A stretch of 64,000 nucleotides of DNA from an uncultured Candidatus Saccharibacteria bacterium (lineage in GTDB: Bacteria; Patescibacteriota; Saccharimonadia; Saccharimonadales; Saccharimonadaceae), in assembly GCA_945873065.1 (NCBI GenBank), contig CAMCBN010000002.1, positions 102,788-166,787 on the forward strand. The letters are read 5' to 3'. The notes below the pieces were generated by a model. That model did no database searches, had not been told where the DNA came from, and saw only the letters and a program-made list of their open reading frames with translations. Shown one piece after another: positions 7,856 through 16,707 of the stretch. A program made the position numbers and the translations under genes. Position 1 is the first letter of the stretch, and every line of letters starts with the position of its first letter.

Positions 7856-8809
7856 ATGAAGAAAGCTAAAGCCGTCATAATAGTCATTGTTGTAATCGTC
7901 GCTATCATACTTGCCTTTGCGGCGTGGGCATTCTTTTGGCCGAGTCAGAGCGCTGATCTGCAGAAAGCGAATATCGTGCGGCGAAATTACGAGCAGTCAG
8001 TAGCGGACATTAATAGCATCGTAGCGCGCGATACAGCAAATAACGATGTAACTGAGTCGTGTCGCCCGATAATCAAAACACACAACAAAAAGACGGCTAA
8101 AGCTGTAGTATTGATCCACGGTGTGAGCGGCTGCCCATCGGATATGGCGGCGTTGGCCGATTGGTTTTTTGAGGCAGGGTATAATATTTACGTACCGCGC
8201 ACGCCACACCACGGCTTGAGGGATAAAAGCGAGCATAGTAATGTGCGCGCCTCAGAGCTGGCGTCTTTTGGCAGTGAAAGTGTTAGTTTGGCAAGTGGTT
8301 TGGGCGATGAGATTGGCGTGATCGGTCATTCGGGTGGTGGTAATCTGGCGACTTGGCTGACGCAGTATAGCGATGGCGTTGTATCACGCGTGTTGCTGCT
8401 AGCGCCGTTTTATGAGCCAGATGCATCTCAGGCACCGAAATGGCAAATACCATTCCTGCGCAATTTGCACGGTAATCATCTCATTCCAGATCAGCGTTAT
8501 GAAGAGCTATCGTATCGAGCATTGGCAAATTATGTTATTTTGCGGCAAAATTATCGCAGCGACTTGAAAGCGAAAGAGCTAAAGCATATTGGTGTAGTAG
8601 TCGCTAGCAAAGACCATCTCATCGATGGTGATTTGGCTCGTAATATACCTGAAAAAATAGCCCAGGCCAGTGGTGCTAGTTTTACATATGAGGTAACGCC
8701 GAAGGCTTTTGGGGTTGATCATTTAATGCTAGATCCAGCCTATAGTCAAGCGGTCGCAAAAAATAAACAAGCGCTGTTTTCGCTTTACCAGCGGGCGTAT
8801 GAGAAATAA
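7856..8809 (+). CDS. membrane-anchored alpha/beta hydrolase
   Basis: The 317-residue product begins with a short basic segment and a hydrophobic helix (about 6-28), then an alpha/beta hydrolase fold. The oxyanion region is VVLIHGVSGCPSDM, the nucleophile elbow is GHSGGG (Ser about 159), and the later acid and base are likely in the SKDHLIDGD and VDHLML segments. It resembles serine aminopeptidase/monoacylglycerol lipase-type enzymes; the substrate is unknown. The active domain probably faces outside. I chose the ATG at 7856 because AAAGGAG lies 5 nt upstream. An extended -10 (TGCTATAAT, 7805-7813) predicts a leader of about 36 nt. Confidence 0.82.
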   Translation: MKKAKAVIIVIVVIVAIILAFAAWAFFWPSQSADLQKANIVRRNYEQSVADINSIVARDTANNDVTESCRPIIKTHNKKTAKAVVLIHGVSGCPSDMAALADWFFEAGYNIYVPRTPHHGLRDKSEHSNVRASELASFGSESVSLASGLGDEIGVIGHSGGGNLATWLTQYSDGVVSRVLLLAPFYEPDASQAPKWQIPFLRNLHGNHLIPDQRYEELSYRALANYVILRQNYRSDLKAKELKHIGVVVASKDHLIDGDLARNIPEKIAQASGASFTYEVTPKAFGVDHLMLDPAYSQAVAKNKQALFSLYQRAYEK

Positions 8810-8829
8810 ATTAGAAATAAGGACGAGAA

Positions 8830-9167
8830 CTAATTGTACTCAACGTGAAATTGCTGGGTTGTCTTCTGGTGTAAATGAATTAAATAGAATCCATACGACA
8901 TCGTTGCTATAGCACCCCAATTCCCGCAATAGAGAAGATCTTTAACTAATTCATGTCGGAAGTAAAGGCAAAATACAAAGCTATTGATGAAGAAATAATC
9001 GGAATTGGAGCGATGAAATAATCAATGCTTCGATTCATGATTTTTGCTTGTGGAACAAAATGTAACCCAATGACCAGCGTTACGATAGGTAGAATGAATT
9101 TTCTTTGATGAATTATGAGTAAAATTATGATGAGTATCCAGATGCTTGTGTAGGTAATCTCACCTAT
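8830..9167 (-). pseudogene. remnant of a small multi-pass membrane protein
   Basis: This stretch between the hydrolase and pheT has no intact gene. The reverse strand carries an open frame from about 9167 to 8946 that encodes hydrophobic helices, including ILIIILLIIHQRKFILPIV and IPIISSSIALYFAF. It lacks an upstream start codon. After the stop at 8948-8946, protein-like sequence resumes in shifted frames (IFSIAGIGV, then ATMSYGFYLIHL) and ends at 8830. This pattern fits a decayed membrane-protein gene with start loss and at least one frameshift. I could not assign a family with confidence. Confidence 0.6.
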
Positions 9168-9189
9168 AAAATGCTACAATATAACTAGT

Positions 9190-11805
9190 ATGAAAGTAAA
9201 TCTAAAGACAATTGAAAAATTAGCAGGCTTTGAGCTGCCGAGTATTGACGAGCTGGCGGAGCGAGTGAATGCGCAACTTGGCGGCATCGAGGAAATTATT
9301 GATCTGGGTGCGAAGTATGGCGGTGCGCGAATTGTGCGGGTAGTGGAATGTATCAAGCATCCTGATGCTGACCGTTTGAGTGTGACGAAAATTGATGATG
9401 GCGGTGCGGCTGCCGATGTGCCGCGCGACGAGAATGGCTTGGTGCAAGTGGTGTGCGGTGCGCCAAACGTGCATGCGGATATGTGGGCGGTATGGCTGCC
9501 GCCAAAGAGCACGGTGCCGGCTAGCTTCGACGACGATGAGCCGTTTGTGCTGAGCGCGCGTCCACTTCGTGGCGTGTTGAGCCAGGGTATGCTGGCGGCG
9601 GGCGACGAGCTGGGGTTGAATGACGATCACGATGGGATTATCGAAATTACTGAGCGCGACGTGCCGAGCGGCGTGGAGCTGAAACCAGGTGCACGTTTTG
9701 CCGAAGTGTTTGGGCTGGACGGACATGTTCTTGACATTGAAAATAAGATGTTCACGCATCGGCCGGATTGTTTCGGGCAGTTGGGTGTGGCGCGCGAAAT
9801 TGCGGGGATTTTTGGGCGGAAATTTACCAGTCCGGATTGGTATAAAGTCGCGCAAGAGTTTGCACCGGGCGATAGTTCTTTGGAGTTGGTGGTCAAAAAT
9901 GAAGCGCCAGACAAGGTGCCGCGGTTAATGGCGGTAGCGATCAAAAATGTGACGGTTCAGCCTAGTCCGCTGTGGTTGCAGTGCGAGTTAGTGGCGATGG
10001 GCGGCAAACCGATCAATAACATTGTGGATGCGACGAATTACATGATGTTTATGACAGCGCAGCCAACGCATGCCTATGATTATGATAAACTGCGCGGCCA
10101 TGCACTTGGCGCGCGGTTGGCGCAGTCGGGCGAGACGGTGACGTTGCTCAACGGTAAGACGTACGAACTCGACACGGATGATATCGTCATCGCTGATGGT
10201 GAAGGTGTGATTGGCCTAGCGGGCATTATGGGCGGCGGTAATTCGGAAGTATCGAACGAGACGAAGAATATCGTACTGGAATGCGCCAATTTTGATATGT
10301 ATGCCTTGCGCAAAACTGCCATGCGCCACGGGATTTTTACCGATGCATTGACGCGATTTAATAAAGGGCAATCACCGCTGCAAAATGCACCTGTATTGAG
10401 ACAGCTGATGGGTATGGTCGGCGGCGAGCAGGCGAGTGAGGTGTTTGATCGGTGCGACGACAGCATCTTTGTCAGAAAGCCAATTTGCGGTAAGGCCATC
10501 ACGCCAACATTTATATTTGAGCGGTTAGGTATGAGGCCTGATAATGCTGAAATTAAAAGGCTATTGGAAAACGTTGAAATGAAGGTAGAGGAGCATACTC
10601 TCTACAGCAATGATTCCATGGAAAAACCAGATTTTGGCGATATTCGTGAGGGACATGACATTAACGAGGAGGAAGATGCGCTCTACATTAAGCCACCATT
10701 TTGGCGCACCGACATTGACGAGCCGGAAGACATTGTCGAAGAAGTTGGGCGGCTGTACGGCTTCGATAAATTACCGCGCGAATTACCGCGCCGCTCTGCT
10801 AAGCCGGCGCCAAAAAATTCACGCCGCGAAGTCAAGCGAAAAATCCGCCAAAGTTTATCAAAAGCCGGCGCCAACGAAGTTCTGACATATAGCTTCGTGC
10901 ACGAAAATATTTTGAAAAAAGCTGAGCAAGACGTCGGTCAAGCGTTTAAACTATCCAACGCGCTGAGTCCAGATTTGCAATATTATCGCCTAACAGTGTT
11001 GCCGAGTTTGCTCGATAAAGTCCATACCAATATCAAGGCAGGGCATGACGAATTTGCCTTGTTTGAAATGGGCAAAGGTCACGATAAGCAACTGCCATCG
11101 AGTGATGGCGAAAAATTGCCAGGCGAAAATCATTTTACCGACCTCGTATATGCTGCTAAAAAACCAGGTAAGGGCGCGCCGTTTTATAGAGTACGCCGCA
11201 TAGTTGAACAACTCGGCCGCGACTTTGGTACTAAATTTTTGTTTACTCCGATTAACGAGAAATCAGCAGGTGTTTTGAACAGTTCATTCCACGCTAGTAT
11301 TGTTGCGCCGTTTGACTCTGAGCGTTCGGCAGTGGTGATGACACTGGATAGAAAATGCATCGGGGTGGTTGGCGAACTCAAACAATCAGTTATCAAGAAT
11401 TTCAAATTGCCTAGCTATGTCGCAGCGGCGACACTAGAAACTGCAATGTTTGAAGAAATACTTGCTGTTGGTTATCGATCGTACCATCCACTAAGTCGCT
11501 ATCCATCGACTAGTCGGGATATAACGTTCAAAACAGATGCAGATATATCGTTTGGCGTTATATCTGCCGAGGTTGATAGGATAGCAGGGGAAATCACGCG
11601 TCAGGATGGATATTCTAGTGTCCATATTTCTATAGCTCCACGCGGAGTATATCGATCGACACCGGACGATCCTCAAAAATCAACTACATTTCGTGTAACA
11701 TTCACGGACTACGCACAGACGTTAAATAGTAATGAAATATCCTCCATCGTGGAGAACTGGTTTGTAAAAGGTTTGCAGGAGTACTGTGGGGCTGAGCTCG
11801 TATAA
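9190..11805 (+). CDS. pheT: phenylalanine-tRNA ligase beta subunit
   Basis: The 871-residue protein has the full PheT layout: N-terminal OB tRNA-binding region (about 40-160, with IKHPDADRLSVTKID and VCGAPNV), B3/B4 editing domain (about 210-400, NIVDATNYMMF), B5, the synthetase-like core (PPFWRTDIDEPEDIVEEVGR) and the C-terminal anticodon-binding FDX-ACB domain (SRYPSTSRDITF). It pairs with PheS to charge tRNA-Phe. pheS is not adjacent, which is unusual because pheST is normally one operon. TGCTACAAT ends 9 nt before the ATG with no Shine-Dalgarno. The first 1.2 kb is visibly more GC-rich than the last 0.5 kb, suggesting a mosaic gene. Confidence 0.95.
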   Translation: MKVNLKTIEKLAGFELPSIDELAERVNAQLGGIEEIIDLGAKYGGARIVRVVECIKHPDADRLSVTKIDDGGAAADVPRDENGLVQVVCGAPNVHADMWAVWLPPKSTVPASFDDDEPFVLSARPLRGVLSQGMLAAGDELGLNDDHDGIIEITERDVPSGVELKPGARFAEVFGLDGHVLDIENKMFTHRPDCFGQLGVAREIAGIFGRKFTSPDWYKVAQEFAPGDSSLELVVKNEAPDKVPRLMAVAIKNVTVQPSPLWLQCELVAMGGKPINNIVDATNYMMFMTAQPTHAYDYDKLRGHALGARLAQSGETVTLLNGKTYELDTDDIVIADGEGVIGLAGIMGGGNSEVSNETKNIVLECANFDMYALRKTAMRHGIFTDALTRFNKGQSPLQNAPVLRQLMGMVGGEQASEVFDRCDDSIFVRKPICGKAITPTFIFERLGMRPDNAEIKRLLENVEMKVEEHTLYSNDSMEKPDFGDIREGHDINEEEDALYIKPPFWRTDIDEPEDIVEEVGRLYGFDKLPRELPRRSAKPAPKNSRREVKRKIRQSLSKAGANEVLTYSFVHENILKKAEQDVGQAFKLSNALSPDLQYYRLTVLPSLLDKVHTNIKAGHDEFALFEMGKGHDKQLPSSDGEKLPGENHFTDLVYAAKKPGKGAPFYRVRRIVEQLGRDFGTKFLFTPINEKSAGVLNSSFHASIVAPFDSERSAVVMTLDRKCIGVVGELKQSVIKNFKLPSYVAAATLETAMFEEILAVGYRSYHPLSRYPSTSRDITFKTDADISFGVISAEVDRIAGEITRQDGYSSVHISIAPRGVYRSTPDDPQKSTTFRVTFTDYAQTLNSNEISSIVENWFVKGLQEYCGAELV

Positions 11806-11821
11806 GCCCGATGAAGTTTGT

Positions 11822-13258
11822 TTATTTCGTTTGTTGCTGTGCGAATGTTTTGCGGCGCGACCGTGGCTTGGTGACGTGCAGTGGTCGTTGTGGTAGGTTG
11901 TTGCGGAGTCTGATGAAGCTACGCCTAGTCGGTCGGCCTATCAATGTACCGAAAGATGCTCCAGCGGCGATTGCTATAGCGATGAGTACTGCGCGAAGTA
12001 AGCTATTGTCGACTGCGTTAGAAGAGACAACATTCATAAGCCCATTATATAGTGTGACTCCAGGCACTAAGGGAACGATCCCCGCGTTAATAATAGCAAG
12101 ACTGGGTATGTGTTGTAGTCTTGAGGTGAGTGTACCGATAAAGCCTACGACAAGCCCTGCAATAGCGCTGGCAGGTATAGCAGATAGGCCTAGGCCTGTT
12201 ATTGTCAAAAAAATGTCATAGCCAAGGACACCGACCACGCCAGTGATGATAACACCCAAAAGCTTTGTGTGGTTACCTAAAGTAAAAGCGGCAGCAATAA
12301 TAGCGGCTCCTATATATTGATACTTTGCACCAGTCATCTGTAACTGCTCAGGGCTAGCGATAAAGTTAATGCCCATTCGTCGTGCGGCGTATAATCCGAT
12401 CATTACTCCAGACACGACCCCCATTGTCATCATGACCACTTTGAGTAGTCGCCCAGCAGCGGTAATGTAATACTCGTCGATCGCGTCTTGGAATGCACCG
12501 ACAATCATCATACCAGCCAAGAGTAATACGATACCACTAACAGTAATGATGGTGGGGTTTACAGCGCCAACTATATCGAGATATCCGTGTGTAGCTAGCC
12601 AGGTCATGCCAGTGGCAATTAGTGTGATTGCCAACGCAGCAATGATCTGTGTGAAAAATACAGGTAGAGCTAGCCGGTATAATTTGGCCAACAGCCACAT
12701 AATGATAGTTCCTGTAAGAAACGATACCAATATGATCGGTAGCGAAGAGGTGTAGATAAGTGCCGAGCCAGCACTTAACCCGCCGCCAGCAGCATATATC
12801 ACCCACTGTGGGTAACGATGTGGATGAGCAAGAATATCATCAAGTCGGCGTTCAGCCTCGTCAAGAGTGAGTTTATTATCGTCGATAGTCGCTACTAGGC
12901 TTTGCAGGTCTTGCATGAGCTGGTAATTTATCTCTCGCGCTGGGACTGTGCGGAGTAGGGTGAGTGGCTCTTGTTCGTTGCCACGATCTTGCGACAAAAT
13001 TAGCTGTGATGAAATGATGTCGATATGAACTTTCCGTGTACAATACACACCGGTAACCTTTAGTGCCATATGCACAACACTTTGTGCCGGTGTACCCATC
13101 GATATGAGTTGTTCTGATATGCTCATCGTGAGGCGGAGAGCTCGCATATTGGGCGTGAGCGTACCATCAAGTTTTTCTATAGTAGAGCGAGAATTAGCTC
13201 CTTGGTCTATAGCCAAGCGAGCGAGGAATGGCGACAACATAGTGTAGAGACGATTCAC
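11822..13258 (-). CDS. ThrE-like threonine/serine exporter family protein
   Basis: The protein combines a soluble N-terminal part (about 1-150), a ThrE/DUF1212 membrane half (motif HPHRYPQWVIYAAGGGLSAG) and a second DUF3815-like membrane half, about ten helices in total. The family includes the Corynebacterium threonine/serine exporter ThrE; the substrate here is inferred only from family. The longest frame starts at 13288, but a TATACT box followed after 7 nt by GTG at 13258 suggests a leaderless start there, giving 478 residues. It converges on pheT with 16 nt between stops. Confidence 0.82.
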   Translation of the reverse strand: MNRLYTMLSPFLARLAIDQGANSRSTIEKLDGTLTPNMRALRLTMSISEQLISMGTPAQSVVHMALKVTGVYCTRKVHIDIISSQLILSQDRGNEQEPLTLLRTVPAREINYQLMQDLQSLVATIDDNKLTLDEAERRLDDILAHPHRYPQWVIYAAGGGLSAGSALIYTSSLPIILVSFLTGTIIMWLLAKLYRLALPVFFTQIIAALAITLIATGMTWLATHGYLDIVGAVNPTIITVSGIVLLLAGMMIVGAFQDAIDEYYITAAGRLLKVVMMTMGVVSGVMIGLYAARRMGINFIASPEQLQMTGAKYQYIGAAIIAAAFTLGNHTKLLGVIITGVVGVLGYDIFLTITGLGLSAIPASAIAGLVVGFIGTLTSRLQHIPSLAIINAGIVPLVPGVTLYNGLMNVVSSNAVDNSLLRAVLIAIAIAAGASFGTLIGRPTRRSFIRLRNNLPQRPLHVTKPRSRRKTFAQQQTK

Positions 13259-13411
13259 GCTCTTTAGTATAACGATAAACTCAGGCAATGCAAGAAAAAC
13301 ACGCGATATTATCGCACAAAATAATGCACCGCATAAACACTGTAGTAATACGATGTGTCTGTTTATGATATACTAATATACACAGCACAATTATAGGATA
13401 AAAGGGAAATT

Positions 13412-14080
13412 ATGGCAACAACAAAGGCGCAACGGTGGGGTATTATTATAGTCCTGCTTGTTACTGTGAGCGGAACTCTTGGTTCGTTTGCGGTGATGGT
13501 ATTATCGACAGAGAACTCCAAAAAGGATCAGGCCGAAAGACAGCGTATTGTCGAAGAATATCAAAAGATTCAACAAAGTTACCAGGCGAAGGTTGACACG
13601 CAAACCAAGCAATTATCAGATAAGTACTACCCGACCTTGATTCAGTACAAGGACCAAGTCGCCACTTTTGATCGTGATGGAGTAACCACTATGCAAACCG
13701 AAGACTTGCAAGAGGGTACTGGTGAAGAAATCAAGGATACGACAGCGTTCGCTGTGTATTACATTGGTTGGAATCCGAAAGGAAAAATTTTTGATCAATC
13801 GATAGACAAAGATAAACTCAAAGCGCCATTGCTTGTAGGACAGGGATTGAAAAATGCTAGTGTTATCACCGGCTGGAAAGAGGGGATTAAGGGTATGAAA
13901 GTCGGTGGAGTACGCAAACTCGTTATTCCTTCCGATAAAGCCTACGGCGAGACAGGTCAGGGTGACGATATACCGGCGAATACGCCGCTGAGCTTTGTAG
14001 TGATGGCTATACCGATGCCACCTACTATTGCCCAACCTGATACATCAAAGTTAACCGAAGAATATATGAGGTTGCAATAA
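13412..14080 (+). CDS. membrane-anchored FKBP-type peptidyl-prolyl isomerase
   Basis: The 222-residue protein has an N-terminal membrane helix (about 10-31), a charged coiled segment (about 35-80) and an FKBP domain (about 95-205). FKBP motifs are AFAVYYIGWNPKGKIFDQS, VITGWKEGIKGMKVGGVRKL and IPSDKAYGETG. It would catalyse proline isomerisation and assist folding outside the membrane. It has only a weak purine-rich ribosome-binding site. Its stop overlaps the trxB start (TAATG), linking a folding catalyst with a thiol reductase. Confidence 0.9.
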   Translation: MATTKAQRWGIIIVLLVTVSGTLGSFAVMVLSTENSKKDQAERQRIVEEYQKIQQSYQAKVDTQTKQLSDKYYPTLIQYKDQVATFDRDGVTTMQTEDLQEGTGEEIKDTTAFAVYYIGWNPKGKIFDQSIDKDKLKAPLLVGQGLKNASVITGWKEGIKGMKVGGVRKLVIPSDKAYGETGQGDDIPANTPLSFVVMAIPMPPTIAQPDTSKLTEEYMRLQ

Positions 14081-15033
14081 TGAGCTCAGATGAAGTACAG
14101 TCGTATGACGTAGTGATGATTGGTGCTGGACCAAGCGCACTTTCGGCAGCAGTCTATACTACTCGTGAAAATCTCCGTACTGTCATTTATGAGAAGGCGG
14201 CGATCGGTGGTATGGCAGCGATTACTGACCGGATCGATAACTATCCTGGGTTTGCTGATGGTGTTGCGGGGATGGAGCTAACTGAAAGATTCCAACAGCA
14301 AGCTGAGCGGTTTGGTGCGCGAATAGAACTTGGCGAAGTGACGGATTTATATACAGATGGTGATAGCACAGTCTTGACAGTGGATGGCCGTAAAGTGCGA
14401 GCCAAGGCAGTATTGATCGCGACAGGTAGTGAGTACAATAAATTGAATATCCCTGGTGAGGCTGAATTGTATGGTCGTGGCGTGCATTATTGCGCGACAT
14501 GTGATGGCGCATTTTATAAAGAAAAACACCTAGTAACCATCGGTGGTGGTAACTCTGGCATACAAGAGACGATATTTTTGACAAAATTTGCTAAGCATAT
14601 TGATCTACTGGTGCGCAGTACTATCAAGGCCAGTGAAGTCCTCCAGGACGAGCTTCAGCCATATATCGATAGCGGTCAAGTGACGGTACATACGCATACT
14701 ACACCTACTCGTATGGTCATACGAGATGGTATGATAACGGGTGTGTTGGCGGAGTCCGATGGTAGATCGGTACAGTATGATTGCGATGGTGTTTTCGTGT
14801 TCGTTGGACTAAAACCAAACACAGGTTTTTTGCGAGGCACATCTATCAAACTTGATGAGCGTGGCTTGATCATAACAGATGATACTCTTCAGACTTCGAT
14901 GCCAGGGGTTTTTGCGAGCGGTGATGTGCGCAGCGGTGCAACAATGCAGATAGCGACTGCGGTGGGTGAAGGTGCGACGGCAGCCTTATCGATCCGTGAG
15001 TATATTCAACATCGTGCCGCCATTAGTAAATAA
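14080..15033 (+). CDS. trxB: thioredoxin-disulfide reductase
   Basis: This 317-residue flavoprotein has an FAD-binding GAGPSALSAA (about 15-24), the redox motif CATC (Cys 138 and Cys 141), an NADPH-binding GGGNSGIQE and the C-terminal FAD motif FASGDVRSG. It transfers electrons from NADPH to thioredoxin in the cytoplasm. Length is normal. It is translationally coupled to the FKBP gene by a one-base overlap. No thioredoxin gene is adjacent. Confidence 0.94.
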   Translation: MSSDEVQSYDVVMIGAGPSALSAAVYTTRENLRTVIYEKAAIGGMAAITDRIDNYPGFADGVAGMELTERFQQQAERFGARIELGEVTDLYTDGDSTVLTVDGRKVRAKAVLIATGSEYNKLNIPGEAELYGRGVHYCATCDGAFYKEKHLVTIGGGNSGIQETIFLTKFAKHIDLLVRSTIKASEVLQDELQPYIDSGQVTVHTHTTPTRMVIRDGMITGVLAESDGRSVQYDCDGVFVFVGLKPNTGFLRGTSIKLDERGLIITDDTLQTSMPGVFASGDVRSGATMQIATAVGEGATAALSIREYIQHRAAISK

Positions 15034-15095
15034 CGAGTGTTTCAGATAGCATTAGTTGTGCTGGGCTTTAGACCAAAATAACGTGGCTAGCTTCG

Positions 15096-16091
15096 TCACA
15101 TGACATGTTGTTTCGCGAAATCCTCTAGCATAGTAATAATTTTTGGGTCTTTTGTTTCAAGGGCTATCTCTCGTGTACCGATCATACCACTGCCCTGGAC
15201 GAAATTATGAGAGCCAGTTATAGCGACTCGACTACCATCATTCATGGTGAATATGATGAATTTAGCGTGTATGTAGGTACTATGGTTGTAGCTGTTGTGT
15301 AAACGATTGAAAAGCCCGAGGCTAATAATGATCGAGTTAAGAAATGACGCATTTTGCATATGGTTGACGTACATTTTGTATTGTGGACAATGACGGATCG
15401 CGCGGGCTAGTCGTCCAGTCGGGCGGTATTGCGAGACAAAAAGGATACTTTGTGCTTTTGCAGCTAGCTGACTAGCTCGAGAGTAGACAAGGGAGTTAAA
15501 AGGCAGCCCTCCATCTATCAGTATTGTGCCTAGTGGATTTTTGAGCCGATGGTTACGCATGCCTCGACCAGATTCATCACTGCGACGGACATTATTGTGC
15601 TCTTTGTAGAGCTGTTTGGCTAACTCATCCTGTTGTATTCGTAACATGTAGTCTGTGTTTTCGAAACTCATCAAGTCTGTATTGACTCCACCAAAGGTGT
15701 AAACGATATCGTCGGCAATCAGCCACTTACTGTGGGTGCGACCCGCAAAGCCGATATTGCTATCGCGCCCGAGCCAATGAAATTTTACACCAGCCTTACG
15801 TAGACGTCGTTCTAAGCGTAGAGCGTGAACGCCACGCTGTTGTTGTTTTTTCATGTCAAGGATTGACCCGCGGATTTCGGTATAGGTGAGGGTATCGACT
15901 AAAAGCGATACATGAACGCCTCGTTTGGCGGCAGTTTCGAAAGCTTCGATGAGTTGGCTCGTTTCTGGACAGTCATCGTGGAATGTAGTTGTGACTAATG
16001 CGACAGTATGCTGGGCGCGATTGATATCGCGAATAGCGTGAGTAGTAAAGTCGCGCGCTAGCACGAGCGATAGGGGAGATTTTCGTGTCAT
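15096..16091 (-). CDS. phospholipase D-like protein (two HKD-type motifs)
   Basis: The 331-residue protein carries two PLD motifs. The first, THSKWLIADD, is a full HxKxxxxD. The second, IHAKFIIFTMNDGSR, has His and Lys but Thr at the usual Asp position, with Asp three residues later. Each is followed by a typical strand (FGGVN, ITGSHNF). Family members include cardiolipin synthases and nucleases. No membrane helices are seen, so a classical cardiolipin synthase is less likely. TACAAT ends 9 nt before the ATG with no Shine-Dalgarno. It diverges from ppa. Confidence 0.82.
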   Translation of the reverse strand: MTRKSPLSLVLARDFTTHAIRDINRAQHTVALVTTTFHDDCPETSQLIEAFETAAKRGVHVSLLVDTLTYTEIRGSILDMKKQQQRGVHALRLERRLRKAGVKFHWLGRDSNIGFAGRTHSKWLIADDIVYTFGGVNTDLMSFENTDYMLRIQQDELAKQLYKEHNNVRRSDESGRGMRNHRLKNPLGTILIDGGLPFNSLVYSRASQLAAKAQSILFVSQYRPTGRLARAIRHCPQYKMYVNHMQNASFLNSIIISLGLFNRLHNSYNHSTYIHAKFIIFTMNDGSRVAITGSHNFVQGSGMIGTREIALETKDPKIITMLEDFAKQHVM

Positions 16092-16153
16092 ATCTTTGCT
16101 ATTGTAGCGCAGGTTTTGCTAAAATAGAACTAGTACGAAAGGAGTTATATTAA

Positions 16154-16684
16154 ATGGCAGATTTTAACAAAGTATTGAGTCCTGGTGATGTCGAGGCTGG
16201 CGTTGTAAACGTAGTGGTAGAGATTCCTCAGGGGAGTTACCATAAAATTGAGTGGAATCGTGATTTAGCGGTGATGCAGCTTGATCGGGTAGAGCCGGCT
16301 ATTTTTGCTAAACCTACCAACTATGGCTTCATCCCACAGACGCTCGATGAAGATGGCGATGAGCTTGATGCTTTGATAATCACCGACCAGCCACTCACGA
16401 CAGGAGTAGTGTTAGAAGGGAAAGTGATCGGTGTACTCGAATTTGTCGATGACAATGAAGTAGACGATAAAGTGATCGTTGTACCAGCAGACGACCGCAA
16501 TACAGGTGATTCTATCAACTCTCTTGAAGATTTACCAGCCAACACATTGAAGCAAATCGAGCACCACTTTGGGCACTACAAAGATTTGAAAAAACCAGGA
16601 TCAACAGTAGTAAAGGGCTTCGGCGACGTTGAACGGGCCAAGGAGATCATCCGAGACTCTATCGCTCGCTGGAATGAAAAATAA
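16154..16684 (+). CDS. ppa: inorganic pyrophosphatase
   Basis: The 176-residue product is a family I soluble pyrophosphatase, which hydrolyses PPi to phosphate. The metal-binding signature DEDGDELDAL (about 70-79) and the block AKPTNYGFIPQT are present, as is DDRN near residue 115. A good Shine-Dalgarno (AAAGGAG) precedes the start. The rel gene starts 23 nt after its stop, so the two are probably co-transcribed. Rel hydrolase activity releases PPi, which Ppa can remove. Confidence 0.95.
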   Translation: MADFNKVLSPGDVEAGVVNVVVEIPQGSYHKIEWNRDLAVMQLDRVEPAIFAKPTNYGFIPQTLDEDGDELDALIITDQPLTTGVVLEGKVIGVLEFVDDNEVDDKVIVVPADDRNTGDSINSLEDLPANTLKQIEHHFGHYKDLKKPGSTVVKGFGDVERAKEIIRDSIARWNEK

Positions 16685-16707
16685 TCTTTAATGGACCGAC
16701 CTTCGGC

